Assembly (NCBI GenBank): GCA_023512835.1
Contig: CM042092.1
Coordinates: forward strand, 44,038,258-44,102,257
Length of the DNA stretch: 64,000 nt
Direction of reading: 5' to 3'
DNA from: Taxillus chinensis
Lineage: Eukaryota > Streptophyta > Magnoliopsida > Santalales > Loranthaceae
Position 1 is the stretch's first letter, and each line of letters starts with the position of its first letter. The notes under the pieces are model-generated. The model was given only the letters and a program-made list of their open reading frames with translations. It did not search any database and was not told the DNA's origin. Positions 21,530 to 33,951 of this stretch are shown in pieces. Position numbers and translations under genes: made by a program.

Positions 21530-23140
21530 CTATGTAGATAGGTCAAGCATACCTAATTTGAGGAGTAGCTTAGAAAATCTTGCATCGGGACGGGGCTTGG
21601 TGAGTATATCTGCGAGTTAATCATCCATAGCAACATGTTTGAGAGATATGTGCTTTTTAAGAACATGATCTCGGATGAAGTGGTACCTGACTTCAATGTG
21701 CTTAGTCTTTGGGTGCATAACAGGATTGTTGTTGATGGCAATCACACTAGTATTGTCACGATTTAGTGGAGCAGATGTCATGTTAAACCAATGAGTCGGT
21801 AAGTTGACTTTGCATCCATGAAGGTTGTGTGCGACAACTCCCAGACTATATATTCCGCCTTAGAAGAGAGGTTGATATTCGAATTAGCTTCTTACCGAAC
21901 CACGAAATCAATCTATTTCCAAAGAACCGAGAAGTACGCTAGTGCTCTTCCTGTCGATGCGACACCCGGCAAAGTCGGCATCTGAATATCCGAATAAAGA
22001 GAAGTTGGACTCCTTTGGGTACCGAGTCCCAAATTCATTGTCCCTTTTAAGTACCGCAATATCCATTTCACATGAAGCATGTGTGACTCTTTGGGATTCG
22101 CCTGATATCTTGTACAAATGCAAGTTGCAAACATTATATCCAGGCGACTTGTTAGAAGATACAACAATGATCCAATCATCCATTCAGTCACATTTCTTGA
22201 TTCTCCATTAAGATCAGGATCTAACTTGGCACTAACGGGCAAGGGAATCTTCACGGGGTTGAGTTTTGCATTCGAACTTCTTGATTAAGTCCCGTGTGTA
22301 CTTCGCTTGGTTGATGAAGATTTCATCCTTCATTTGTTTAACTTCTATCCGAAGGAAATAAGTTAATTCTCCCATCATGTTCATTTCAAATTTGCCTGTC
22401 ATCAACGTCGCAAACTCTTCACAAAGCTTTGGATTTGATGATCCGGAAATGATGTCATCTACGTAGATTTGTACGATCAGAGAATGATCTTTCTCTTTCC
22501 GTAGAAATAGTGTGGCGTCTATCTTCCCTTTTCAGAAATTATGTTCAAGCAAGAATTCTGACAGTGTGTTGTACCAAGCTCTTGGAGTTTGCTTCAATCC
22601 GTACAAAGCTTTCCGAAGTTAATATACAATGTGTTCAGCTTTGTGTTCAACGAAGACCGGAGGTTATTCAACATAAACCTCCTCTTGAAGATCTCTATTC
22701 ATAAATACGCTCTTGACATCCATTTGATAAACCTTGAAGTTTTCATATGATGTATATGCCCGAGAACATTCCAGATCGCCTCAAGTCTATCTAAGGGAGC
22801 AAATGTTTCGTCATAATCGGGCCTTCTTCTTGACGATATCCTTTGGCTACCAGTCGGCTTTGTTCTGGATTACTATTCTATCGGTATCCAATTTGTTTGG
22901 AACACCCATTTAACTCCTATGACTTGTTGAGATCTCGACCTTGGTTACAATGTCCATATGTCGTTCCTCTTGAACTGATTAAGCTCTTCTTGTATAGCAT
23001 CTATCCAGTTTGAGTCTTGAAGGGCTTCATCAACAACCTTTGGCTTTATCTGTGATAGAAAACACGAGTAGAGGCATAGATTGGAAGTGGCTGCCCTCAT
23101 TCGTACTCCAACAGTAAGATCACCAATCACTTGTTCTAAT
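21530..23140 (-). pseudogene. CopA reverse transcriptase and RNase H (Ty1/copia), broken
   Basis: Fragments in three frames follow the RVT_2 and RNase H order. [19 protein letters not shown] (near 22975) starts RT; the minus translation at 22450-22470 reads IYVDDII, so the motif C YVDD is intact; [20 protein letters not shown] (near 22130) and FGYSDADFAGCRIDRKSTS (near 21970) are the RT-RNase H junction and RNase H. The end, LGMLDLST, stops at 21530-21532. At least five frameshifts. Close to the CopS pol, so both belong to related (SIRE/Maximus-like) copia lineages. Confidence 0.8.
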
Positions 23141-24870
23141 GGGTGGTTCCGAGTCCACCTATAGTTCTGCGCAAGTGGTGGTGAGTAGTTAATGATTTGA
23201 AGCTCTGCCAGATCGGGTGGATCTTGTATATCGGCTGGTTGAGCTTCTTCTGACCCAGTCGTATCCGTATAATGAATAGTTTCGAAGTACTTAGAAGTTC
23301 TTCGACCCTGTTACTTTCGGTATGAACAGTCCGGACGGACTTGAAGTTCTCCGAGTTATGGATGTCCATGACGTTTGTCGGAGTTAAGTGGAAGTCTTGA
23401 GTCCGAGTCTTACGAAGCATCATCAGTCATATGTCTTCTTGCTTCACCGGTACTAAGTGATTCATTAGGAATTATAAGCGAAACATGTCTAAACTAAGAA
23501 TAATCAATCAAGTCTTGTGATCTGCACAATTGGATTTGAAGATCTTACACTCGACCGATCAAGGTCAGATTCATCAAAATTAACATGGATAGATTCTTCA
23601 ACTGTTAGATGTTTTCTATTGAAAATATGATAAGCCTTGCTGTGCAACGAGTAACCGACAAAGATCCCATCATCGGATTTTGGCTCAAATTTACTCTGGG
23701 CCTCTTAACCGTTGTTTAACACAAAGGAAGCACACCCAAAAGCTTTGAAATGAGAGATTGATGGCTTCCTACCTACCTCTCCACATCTCATAGGGTGTTT
23801 TCATGGTAACCTTATTGATAAGGGTTCTTTTCTAAACATAGCATGCAATTGACATAGCTTGACCCAGAGTCGAGAGGAAGCTTTGCCCCTGCTAACATGG
23901 ATCTACCAGCGACTAAAGTGCGATTCTTACGCTCGAAACTCCATTTTGTTCCGGAGTCCCGTGCGCAAAGAAGTCGTGCTTGAATGCCCTGTTCAGAACA
24001 ATATGACCTCATATCTGAAAAATCAAACTCTGTACCATGATCACTCCTGATGCACTTAATGCTCTATCCTTGTGAATTGCTTATCCAGTTAAAGAGATCT
24101 ACTAGATGTTCAAAGGTTTGATCCTTCGATTTCAGGAATATCACCCATGTATACCTGGTGAAGTCATCGATAACCACTAGGGTATATCTCGCACCGGCAA
24201 GAGAAGCAATAGAAATGGGACCACGAGAGGTCCATGTGAAGAAGTTGCGTGGGAGCGGTTATTAAATTAACCGATTTGCTCTTAAAGCCGTGCTTGGCTG
24301 CTTGCCAAGTTGGCACTCTCGACGAGAGAGAGTCTCTATAGAATTTATGTTTAGACGGACCATTAACTAAGTCAGCGACGCTAGTTTAGAATGAGTCTTA
24401 AAATTTAAATGTGCGCAATGCTTGTGCCATAGCCAACTTTCTTCATCCGATGCTTTAGTGAGGAAGCATACGGGGTCGGAAGAATTATTTCTTAAGACCA
24501 CCGAGTATATGTCCCCATCTCTTAATCCGAATAACTTAATATCTCCTGGATAAGTTTTTCCTAACGGTGCAAGTGTTGGACATAAAGGAAACAATAAATC
24601 CTTTGTCACATAGATCATCGACACTTAGCAGTTATGCTTCAAACCTTCGATTAGTGCAACCTTAGATATTGATACACAACCATTGGTTAAAGTGCCATAC
24701 CCAGCCGTCTTACCTTCTCTCGTTATCTCCATATGATACGGATGGGCCTCGTTTGTCGGCAACTTCAACGAGCGGACACCGATCACCCGTCATATGTCCG
24801 GAGCATCCACTATCGAGGATCCACTTGCTTTGATTGATCTTTAACTTCAAGTGGTCTGGTAATGCAATCT
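23141..24870 (-). pseudogene. CopA protease and integrase (Ty1/copia), broken
   Basis: Minus translation near 24800-24830 gives WILDSGCSGHMTGD, the copia protease site with an intact DSG (24806-24814). Then the GAG-pre-integrase block with LWHKHCAHLNFKTHSKL (24460-24400, two zinc-binding His), and integrase remnants: a YCSEQGIQ segment and FERKNRTLVAGRSMLAGAKLP (24010-23880) after the catalytic Glu. Numerous frameshifts and stops; the region 23141-23600 is the acidic linker before RT. Confidence 0.75.
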
Positions 24871-26003
24871 AGAGATGCTCTGCAAGACAATAGTTTACAC
24901 TTTTGGTGCCCAAACTTGTTTTGGGCGGTTGGGAGAAACAACAACAGGTGTCAGCAATGCAGATTTAACATTGTTAAGAACTTTAGCTTTCCAAGTTGAC
25001 TTTACTTTCTTAGTGTGAGTTGCTTCTTTTATTTGGGTTTTCTTGGGAGAGACATTTCTTTGAGATTTAGATTTAGATTTGCATGAGACCGTTTTGATGA
25101 ACCGATCTTTATTAATACGAACTTGATTACAAAGCCAATTATCGGATAAACTCCACATTCATAGTAATAAGGACCTATTTCTCTCGGATGGAATAGACAC
25201 TATGATGCGGAGCACAAACGAGGATACGGGTTTCTTAGATTTTACAGGTTTTCTAATTGTTCCCTATGGCCTAATCCTTTGCGAATGGGTGACGTGCTCT
25301 TGGCCCTAGATGCGTCGGCCTTTGCCTTTCCTTTCTTTTTGGGTGCTATAGTTTCGGCTTTAAGCGTAGCGACCTTCCCTTCATCGTTAGGTACGGGTGC
25401 TACTACTTCGGGAACAGCAAGAACAACCTCACTTCCACAATCATAGACTATGGTGCCACCTTAAATGAAACCATCCAACGGTTTTAGATGTACTAACGGG
25501 ATAAAACTTCGTTAGTTTCGAAATGAAAACGGAGGACACTCAGTAGCTTGTGTGGAGGTTGATGGTTTGGAGCCAAGGCCAGGTTTAACTCGAATGTCAT
25601 CCGAATTAGTCCTAAATGTAGAGGCTATTTCCCAGATTTTAGCCACTTACGATTTATTTCCTTTTCCTTTTCTAGTTTATTTTTGAGTCTTTTTAAAATA
25701 ACTTTTAGTCCGATTAGGTTGGTATTTAACAAGTGATTTTCAATTTTTTTAGTCATGATGCCAAGCCTCTTTACCCCCGAAGTCGACTATGTCTTTTTCA
25801 AGTCTAGCAATAGTAAATTGAAGACGTTTATTATGACTTTCCATATCTTTGTACATTTGAGTAATTATTAGTCTCTCATTCTTTTCATGATCACATTCAG
25901 GCAATAAGAGATTCTAATTTACTCATGAGCTTAAAAGATAGAAGGTACCTCAAGTATTTCCATGAGGCAAACATTCGGCTTTGGGGTTGGCTCATCATCC
26001 GAG
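24871..26003 (-). pseudogene. CopA gag C-terminal part, broken
   Basis: The frame 25158-24895 ends QVWAPKV, the classic sequence just before copia protease, after a Lys/Ser-rich stretch. Upstream (26003-25500) are pieces of a charged, coiled-coil-like region. The gag reading continues beyond the Gyp-4 insertion at 30787. Confidence 0.6.
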
Positions 26004-26008
26004 GATTC
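26004..26008. repeat. Gyp-4 target site duplication, left
   Basis: GATTC, identical to 30782-30786 on the far side of the insertion. Confidence 0.85.
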
Positions 26009-26338
26009 TCAGTAATGACCTGTGTTTGGGGTTCGGTAGTTAACCATGTGATGGAGTACACATCGAGGGATATGAATATCAGTACGACAACGTATGCATC
26101 GAATAGAGCATTTTGACTATGAGTGGGCCCGATTCGGAGTTAGAGCCCCAAAAGGCTAATTTTGGGATTTTTGTGGTGTGGTTGGGTGACTTTGTATTCG
26201 AGGCCTTATTTGGAAAAACAAACTTCAGTACAGTGATGTACTCATCAAATGGAGCGTTTTGACAGTAATTGGGCTTGATTTGGAGTCTGGACCCTATGAG
26301 GGTAATTTTGATATTTTAACGAAATAAATGTGGGAAAG

Positions 26339-26347
26339 TATAAATAG
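26339..26347 (+). promoter_or_regulatory. Gyp-4 LTR TATA box
   Basis: TATAAATAG, about 330 bp inside the LTR, followed by a GA-rich leader (26390-26440). Confidence 0.55.
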
Positions 26348-26769
26348 GGCAGTGAAGAACTTAAATCCCTAATTGTCATACGTGTTTGCCTTTCTAGAGA
26401 GAGAAAGAGGAGAGGAGAGAGAAAGAGAAGGGAGAAAGCGAAATAGATGATCCGGAGCTCAAATCGACCAAAGTCGAGGTAGGGATTCGTTTTTCTTACT
26501 CTTATGTTGTTGATTATGCTTGCTAGAGTAGCTAAAACATGTAATTTAACTCCCAATTCGTGGAATTGGAAGTATGAACCCTAGATTTTGAGAAACTCGA
26601 TTTATGTTATTTTGATATGAATTGATGTTGTTTTGGAATCCTAAGATGGCTAGGATGAGTTAGAAAGCCATTTGGGAGATGAATTAATGCTAAAAAATGG
26701 AGATTTAACGAGTATAATTGAGTTTTGGGACGAAATCGGGAAGAACGCATCGACGGTTCGCGACCGGGG

Positions 26770-26915
26770 AATTGCTCGAGGTTAGCTTCGAGCGAGCCGA
26801 AGTAGAGTGCCGAGCAGGAGCCTCGAGCAGGGAGGCTCGAGCATGTTGCTCGAGTCTAGAGTGTCGAGCAGGGTTGAGCAGAGCTTCGAGCAAGGTGTCT
26901 CGAGCAGTTGGACAG
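26770..26915. repeat. CTCGAGCA-rich segment in Gyp-4
   Basis: About ten CTCGAG/TCGAGCA motifs in 145 bp. Short ORFs on both strands here come from this repeat. Confidence 0.6.
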
Positions 26916-28316
26916 TGCAGTTCCCAGTGTATGTGGGCAGGGTGACTGGACCCATTGACATTTTATTTGGATTCAAAGAAAAATACTAGAAAATCAAATT
27001 CTCACTCCTTCAAAATGTGAAAATTGGGAATTAGTACAAAATCCCAAAAAATTCCAGTTTTGGTCCGAGGTGACTATTTGCGCACCTAGGTTAGACCTCT
27101 CAGAAAAATCCCCAAAAATCAAATTATCTTAGTTAAGATATGGGGAGCCAATGCCGGGACTTTTTGTTTCAAGAAAACAAGTTCTACGAAAATTCTCTCT
27201 CTGAGTCAAGACTTGAGGATAGAGTTGGGAAAATTGGGCTTTGTTATAGAGAAAGTATATGAACCCTAGTGGTCATGTAGGCCTACGAGGCTACTATTGA
27301 GGGCCTGGGAGGTGAGAGGTGTTCAGAGCCTAAGAGGCTACTGTGCCTGAGAGGTAATATTGCTTCAGAGGTAATGTCACGCCCCAATTTCCAACCCGAG
27401 GAAACCGGTTCGTGACTCCCCTTTACCCACCTAGTGGGCGAGGGGTTGGGATTAATTCCACGAGACTTTTACGCACATCCACAATAAATATTCACAAAAC
27501 AAAATCTTATTAATAATTTTCAAACCACAATAGTTGTCCATCGGGAAAAACCACTATACTTTATTAATTTAAAAACTTTTACAACATCTCCCCATTGGGT
27601 TACAAAGGTTCCACAAAATAACATAACACAAATTACATTTAACAAAACAACAAACAGAATCGCCTTTCACCTTGGTGTCTCCACCTAATGCCGTAGGTCC
27701 CTGAAAGGAAAACAATATAGTAGGAGGGGTGAGCAACCACAACTAAGTAGGGATCATGTCTCCCCAACCCATCTCATGCTCCTAGCACCTACATGTCAAC
27801 ATGTACTGGTGCAGTGTCATGATACAAGTATGTACGAGTTTTATTCAACTTAAATAAATATGACAAACAAACAAAACACAAGGGCAAACAAAACTATTTC
27901 CACGACCATACGGGCTCGATGGCCACACAGGCCCACGTCCACGCCACATAGGCTCACAATCACAACCACACGGGCTCCCAGGGCCACACGGTCCACAATC
28001 AGCCACACAGGATCACAACAAGCCGCACGAGCTCCATGGCCCACAGCCCACATCCACAATCACAGGCATAAAATCAAACACATAGCATGCATCTCAACCA
28101 CACGAGCATAAAATCAAACACATAGCATGCATCTCACAACACCAGGCATAAAATCAAACACATAGCATACATCTCAGCTACATAGGCATATAATCAAATA
28201 TATTCCCAACGGCCTCTAAGACCCCACGCCCCGTAATGAACCCCGAGAGTTCACACCAAACAAAATATGCCATTAAGGCCAACATCCATATAGGAGATCA
28301 CACCTGATTTTTATGG

Positions 28317-28320
<4 letters not shown>

Positions 28321-28360
<40 letters not shown>
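28321..28360. repeat. (TA)n microsatellite in Chr-2
   Basis: About 18 TA units at the place where Chr-3 also has a TA tract (41153-41178), just after the LTR hairpin. Confidence 0.95.
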
Positions 28361-28361
<1 letters not shown>

Positions 28362-28602
28362 CAACGACAATACTCTACAAATCGTCCACCATAGGGCCTA
28401 ACCCCGAATGGGTACTAGAAGCATTAACCCCCACCTCTGGAAGAATCCTTCATGCTCTTGCTTCCACGCCAAACGCCGTCCAACCATGGGAACCACCACG
28501 GCAGCCATGATCAAGAGCTCTCTCTCTCCCAATCTCCCCTCTCTCTTTCTACGATGGGTGGACGGATGAACCCTAAAACCCTAACACAAGAGGTCTCCAC
28601 CT

Positions 28603-28611
28603 CCTTATATA
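28603..28611 (-). promoter_or_regulatory. Chr-2 LTR TATA box
   Basis: The minus strand reads TATATAAGG, directly downstream in the minus sense of three near-palindromes (28623-28717). Confidence 0.5.
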
Positions 28612-30628
28612 GACACCACAATATCAAAATGACGTAGTTTTGATTAAGTGAACCCTATCATCAAAATGACGTAGTTTTGATAAATGAAACACAATATCAA
28701 AATCACGTAGTTTTGATAGATGGAACATGTCACAACCTTTCCTCATCCACACAGGACAAAATACCCATAATTTGAACATGGCCCTTAAGGAAAAGATTGA
28801 TCAGCATAACAAAACGAAGAAGACGTTGCAAAAACATGGTTGCACGCCATGTGCACATGATATCCCCATATCACGTGCAGCTCCAAATGATGTGAAATCC
28901 TCCCCCAAGCTTCCTTGAATCATGTAGAAGGCGGCATGCAATAATCTCCTTGCACGTGACATTGCCATTGTCATGTGAAACCTCTAAAGCTCCCTCTTAG
29001 GCTCAAATCTTGCCTCTTGCTTGCTCATCATAATACAAGGTGTTCTAGCTAATGTGTGTGGGAAGAAAACTCCCTAAAACTGAATAATTGCCACCCCAAA
29101 AGGCAAAATTGGAACTAACTCCTCACATCCCAAAACACGGGTCATTATAGGTAATGTGCACGAGAGGTAATACAAGAGGTAATATAAGAATATACCTAAG
29201 AAGTAATACATTAATGTACCTAAGAGGTAATACCGTACCCGAGAGTTAAGGCGGGGCCGAGGTAATCTTATTACCTAAGAGGTAATGTACCTTAGAGGTA
29301 ATAGAATATTGTGCCTGAGAGGCAATCTTCGTGCCCGAGGGCAATACGATGATCGAGAGGTCATACTATGCTTGAGAGGTAATGTACCCGAGGAGGTAAT
29401 ATAGTAATGTATTTGAGATGCAATGTACCGAGAGGTAATATAAAATATTATGCCCGAGAGGCAATCGTCGTGTCCGAGGGGCAATACTATCGCTGGAGAG
29501 GTCATGTTCTTAAGAGAGGAACATTCGTGTATGAGAGGTAACACTGAGCCTAGTGAGGCCGTGTGATGAAACCATCATGGTCGGTATGATGCTATGGTTT
29601 AGGTCATGAGGGCTAAGGTGTCGAAGGGGGCGGTGAGGGTAGCCGACACTATGAGAGCCTCATGGTATGTTGACGGTTGTGGTTATGGTTAGCGTCGTAT
29701 ACTTACATGTACTATGTGGGACCTTTGGGTCTATTGTGATATGTTATGATGGCTTGTATACTCGTGCGTGAGATCTATGTGACATGTGGACTCTTAAGTC
29801 CATGTGAGATGTCAATTGTGCCCGGTGGCATATTCGGTGGTTGACTTTGAGTCAAGTTGAGCTCGGTTCGGATGTACCTTTGCGTGGATGTGATAGGTGG
29901 CTAAGGCCCTTGGTTTGTGATGTAACTATTGGGTGAGGTTAAGGCCCGATGAGCTTGTTGAGTTGATATGATCTTGTGAAGGTCATGGATAGCTGTGGTG
30001 AATATCTTTGGGTCCTTGTGTAGATAGGATAAGCCGTCCTGTTGATGTGATTTGTTGATAATTCTATTTTGGATTGTGGGAAAACATACCGAATCCTGAT
30101 GAGGAGAGGATGTCCTAGTGTAATGTTATATTGATGGGATGTTGTGAGGCTTCGATGTTATGCCGGTGTTAGAGTCTGCTTTATCCTCGGGAAGGTGTTC
30201 CATGAGCGGCGTGTCCTGCAGAGTGGCGGTATCAGATTGGTATACCTATCTCTTGGAACTCAGTGATGGCACCAGTATGTTGTGAGGGCTGTCTGGGAGA
30301 GTTGGAGGTTAAAAACAAGGAATTTGCTCCTCGATTTTAGTTTGCTTTAGGTCGGGTCTTGACGTTTGTTGTTTGTATGACTATGCTTTGAGCATGTATT
30401 GAGTGGAGGGTGTAGAACGATAGGATCCCCATCGAGGCGTGGTTGCTCATCCCTCCCGTTGTGTTTGCTTTTGTTTGTTTCGATTTCTTTACAGAGCTAG
30501 GAGGTTCACCGCAGGTGGAGGACTTGTGTGTGTTTGTTTGTTTTGTTGGATTATAAAAACTATGATGTAACCCCCTGGGGGAAAGAACATGTATGTATGT
30601 GTGTTTGTAGTGTGATTTGAAATGAGAT

Positions 30629-30652
30629 TTATATATATATATATATATATAT
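30629..30652. repeat. (TA)n microsatellite in Gyp-4
   Basis: About 11 TA units near the 3' end of the LTR. Confidence 0.9.
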
Positions 30653-30781
30653 GATATGGTTTTAGAGACAAGACCCGTGCTAAGGTCCCTTTCTCGGTGT
30701 TCTCACTAACCCCTTGTCCCTTCGAGTGTGGGCATAGGAATTCACTACCTAGTTTTGCGGGCCGAAAATCCAGGCGTGACA

Positions 30782-30786
30782 GATTC
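30782..30786. repeat. Gyp-4 target site duplication, right
   Basis: GATTC, see 26004-26008. Confidence 0.85.
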
Positions 30787-31990
30787 TTCCTCTTCTTCCG
30801 AGCCACCGACGTACTTTGTGATGAACACCTTCCTCTTTTTCTGTCGTTGTTCGAGGTGGAGCGTCAGAGGAGTAACCTTGTCATTCTTCTCGGCCATCTT
30901 AGATTTGGATTCTGATCCTTGGCCCGGTGATTGGATTTCCCACAATTGAAGCATTCTTGGGAACTTGACTCCGATCGCTCCTTCTTCCGGTTGATGATGA
31001 GAAGCCTCTTCAATCCTTCTCGCTTTTCCATAGGAATCGCTCGAAGGATTTGACCGGAAGAGTTATTTCTTCTTTAGCGTTAGAGTCAAAGTTCTCTCGA
31101 CTCTTCCTTATCATCATTCCTCAATATCTTTGAGACATTCGTAGCTTTGAAAGCTACCCCCTTTTCTTTCCGAGCTATTTTCTTATCTCGGTCGGAGTAT
31201 TTGAACCTGACCTCATGAGTGTAGCTCTCCCATATAGTTCTTCAAGGGGAACATAACGCCGCTATTGTCGGCTTGTATCTGGGAGCCGCTTGGAGTAGTA
31301 ACGATCCGACAAGGAGCGAAAAACTTGTCATTGATTTGGGATTGAGAGTAGTGCTCATTGAGGTTTTAGCTCAAGGATGAGCTTGCCGAATCTCCGATAG
31401 ATGCTCTCGAGGGATTTGCCGTGTTTGTGATTGAAGCTCTCAAAGTTACGTTCGAGAGTACAAATAACTTTTTGCATTTGGGACTGACTTCCCTCATAGA
31501 GGATTGTCGGTTTATCCCGATGGCTTTCACCGTCGTGCAGCCCTGGACGTCCGTAAAAGCTCGGAGTCCAAAGATGATGTTACATATGCCAAAGCCTTTT
31601 GCTAAAGACCTTTGCCAAAGCTCTTTCATCATGGGTAAGTTCAAGCATCCGTTTTGGCCTTCAAACTCCATGTTCTCCGATAGCCATCGGAATTGATATC
31701 TCCTAATGAAGACATAGCCACATGAGATGATCATGGCATACCATGAACATCTTCATGCAGCTTTCCACTGGGAGAAAAGCTCGAGTGTGAATTTTGGCGA
31801 TTTGGTCGAGTAAACCCAGAACTCCGTGGTTGAGGAGCAACTGCACGCACGGTTGTGGTGGGTCGACATTTTCACTCTTGCTTCGATTGGGGAGGGCTCT
31901 TATGCACCTCGGGAGCTATACGAGCGTTGAATAGCATGTTGCTTTCTTCGGCCATCGTTGAGAGAGAAAGAGTGGGATCTCTGCTTTGGA
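30787..31990 (-). pseudogene. CopA gag N-terminal part (UBN2-type copia gag), broken
   Basis: Minus-strand translation in mixed frames gives SFNHKHGKSLESIYRRFGKL (31440-31370), typical of plant copia gag (UBN2/DUF4219 type), and a zinc knuckle ECFNCGKSNHRAKDQ near 30911-30955 whose last position is Gln rather than Cys. The frame 31734-31366 is a frameshifted mixture. Continues across Gyp-4 to 26003. Confidence 0.7.
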
Positions 31991-32003
31991 GCAGGTAGAA
32001 CTT

Positions 32004-32015
32004 GCTGCGATACCA
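32004..32015 (-). promoter_or_regulatory. CopA primer binding site (initiator tRNA-Met type)
   Basis: The minus strand reads TGGTATCGCAGC two bases after the LTR end, resembling TGGTATCAGAGC, the usual site for initiator tRNA-Met. Confidence 0.8.
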
Positions 32016-32017
32016 CT

Positions 32018-33432
32018 TGTTGGTCCCCGGGAGCCTAGAGGGGGTGATAGGCTCTTATCGAAACTCTTTTCTAACTCTTTGGCACAACACTTATCTGGTT
32101 AGAGATAGAATCAATGCGGAAGATAACCAAATAGTGGAAGTATTTTGTTTTATTATCAAATGATAAAATACAATAAAATAGAAACGATTAAAGCGTGTAT
32201 AACTTTTTGATTACTTGCTAAAACTCTCTAACACTTGTTTACAAAATGACTCACACACAAGCCTCTATGATCTCTATGAGCTCTTGTACATACACGTTTA
32301 TTACAAACTCATGAACATCAATCCTGATTAAAATGTACAAGTGTTATTATATATAGAGCCCATCCATCAGAGACAATCTTGGAACTTGATGTTCGGACTA
32401 TGTGGACATTAATTGTTCCTCGAAACTCTCTGCCTCAATTGTGCTGACGGGTCTTCAAGATCTTGGGTTCTATGCAAAAGTGTCTTTGTGAGTTCCCAAG
32501 TGTAGTTAAAGTTGTGTCCACATATCCGGATGATCCACGGGTAAGATTCTTTAGGTTCCCAATGAGTTTGTCTTATATTGACTCGGCGAGCTGGTGACTT
32601 TAAATGCGAAGATATAGGTTGAAGTAGCGTCTTACAAATCCGGTGTAAGGTTCTTACTCTGTGTTAACTAAGCTCGGGATCCTTACTCCGTGTCGGTGAT
32701 TGCTTTCACTGTATCAATTTAGTACTAGAATCTGCATTCCGTGTCGTTGCTTCCTTACTCCAGATAAGTGAGAAGGTCGGAGTGCTTACTCCGCATCGGT
32801 CTTCTTTCTTGAGAGTTAAGTTACTTCGCATGAGTTAAAGGAACGGATGGTTTACTCCGTATGATGAACATCCTTACTCCACATGATTGAGTAGTTCTGA
32901 TTCCTTACTCCGCATCTAGTTTTCCTTACTCCGTGCGAATAAAAGGCTCGGGTCCTTATTCCCACACAAGTACTTTCTAACTCCGCATGTATGGAAGACT
33001 TGGATTCCTTACTCCGTGTATTCTTTTCTTTAGTCCGCTTGAGTGGAAGACTTAACCTTTTAATTTCGCGATGACTTTCTCTTACTCCGTGCGAGTTATA
33101 AACTAGGATTCTTATCCCACATCTAATTGACTTAGTCGGTTTAAACTCTAAGACTTGATTACTTTAGTCCCGTAGCTTTATGTCATTAGTCCGCACGAAT
33201 GATCCTTCTTATTGAGTATGAAGTAAAGACTTGTTGTTTACCAAGTGTTTGAAGACACTCACTCTCGTCCGGATTAGGATTATATATCCTGTCCTTAGCT
33301 TTGCTATCATAACGTAGATCCGGATTAAGATCATATCTTCTCGCAATAGCTTAAGATAAAACAACCAAAGTCTCAAATCAAATTACATAGGGTTTTATCG
33401 GCTTTCATCCAAATTCGGAGCTTGATCCAACG
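32018..33432 (-). repeat. CopA 5' LTR
   Basis: 1415 bp, partner of 15571-16994. Its outer end reads CCAACG where the partner has CCAACA. Carries the TTACTCCG array (32640-33240). Confidence 0.9.
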
Positions 33433-33437
33433 GTAAG
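33433..33437. repeat. CopA target site duplication, right
   Basis: GTAAG, see 15566-15570. Confidence 0.9.
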
Positions 33438-33951
33438 AGTATTGGCTCTTTCTTAGTAATAAGCTATTTATGATTCTCAAAAACTACAATCTTAGTCATC
33501 CCTAAAGCATTGAATCATTGAGGACCCTTTCCATGCAAACCAACAAAAAGAACATGGGAGATCTAACAGTTCTCGTTAGTAGATAAATGCAACACGCACA
33601 CGTGATATTCTCTCTTAAGGAAAACATTGTTAATATTGGAATATCATTTCGTTAAAATATGGTAGGAATTGCACTCATTTCACCTTATGACTTGAAAGTG
33701 TATAACAGGTGCACGAATGATTTGTACCAAAGTTTAGAGGTAGCAAGTCTCAAATCCACGTGATTGTTCAATAACCCGCAGAGACATATAATGAATCACA
33801 CTTAAGCATTACCAATTGTTAGCTGGAAGTCCAAATAATCATTAACGGTGTCATACTTATGTTCGAAGCACGGGCAATGAGGTTGGAGATGAAACACTAG
33901 GCAAGTAGTGATAGTGATAGCATGCCAAGTTTGGTCAAAAGTTCGGTGAAC
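33433..33951 (-). other. CopS-L post-pol spacer, continued
   Basis: Aligns with 46038-46550 of CopS-R (for instance the segment around TCCTCAATGATT). Non-coding. It joins 15565 once CopA is removed. Confidence 0.8.

Larger units (their letters stand above)
27375..29149 (-). repeat. Chr-2: solo LTR nested in Gyp-4
   Basis: 1775 bp, plus-strand ends TGTCACGCCCC and GGGTCATTATA. Flanked by GGTAA at 27370-27374 and 29150-29154. Because the target is the GGTAAT array, the TSD match alone is weak, but boundaries agree with Chr-1 and Chr-3. Carries three near-palindromes, a TATA box and a TA microsatellite. No internal coding sequence. Confidence 0.9.
27290..29545. repeat. GAGAGGTAAT array in Gyp-4, split by Chr-2
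   Basis: Repeats of GAGAGGTAAT with short varying linkers run from about 27290 to 27374 and resume at 29150 to about 29545. Chr-2 sits inside the array. Confidence 0.8.
26009..30781 (+). repeat. Gyp-4: long LTR inserted in CopA gag (solo LTR)
   Basis: Starts TCAGTAATGACCTGTG (likely TG changed to TC) and ends AATCCAGGCGTGACA, the same kind of ends as the Chr LTRs but in plus orientation. Flanked by GATTC on both sides. Net length without Chr-2 is about 3.0 kb. No gag or pol sequence is visible, so it is best read as a solo LTR. A TATA box lies at 26339-26347. Confidence 0.85.
15571..33432 (-). mobile_element. CopA: full-length Ty1/copia retrotransposon with nested insertion
   Basis: Bounded by two related LTRs (15571-16994 and 32018-33432), flanked by the 5-bp target duplication GTAAG (15566-15570, 33433-33437), with PBS at 32004-32015 and polypurine tract at 16995-17007. 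Internal order on minus is gag, protease, integrase, RT, RNase H, a spacer and a third ORF ending in a C48-like domain. Integrase before RT is the Ty1/copia order. Gag is split by Gyp-4 at 26009-30781. Sequence flanking both sides is CopS-L, so CopA landed inside that element. All genes are broken. Confidence 0.92.

Noticed and set aside
26718..26989. Ser/Arg-rich ORFs on both strands
   Set aside because: Generated by the CTCGAGCA repeat within Gyp-4.
27370..29155. A 9-bp duplication AGGTAATGT around Chr-2, suggesting a Mutator-like element
   Set aside because: The target is a GGTAAT array, so longer matches are expected; ends and the relation to Chr-1 and Chr-3, which have PBS or PPT, show an LTR with a 5-bp TSD.
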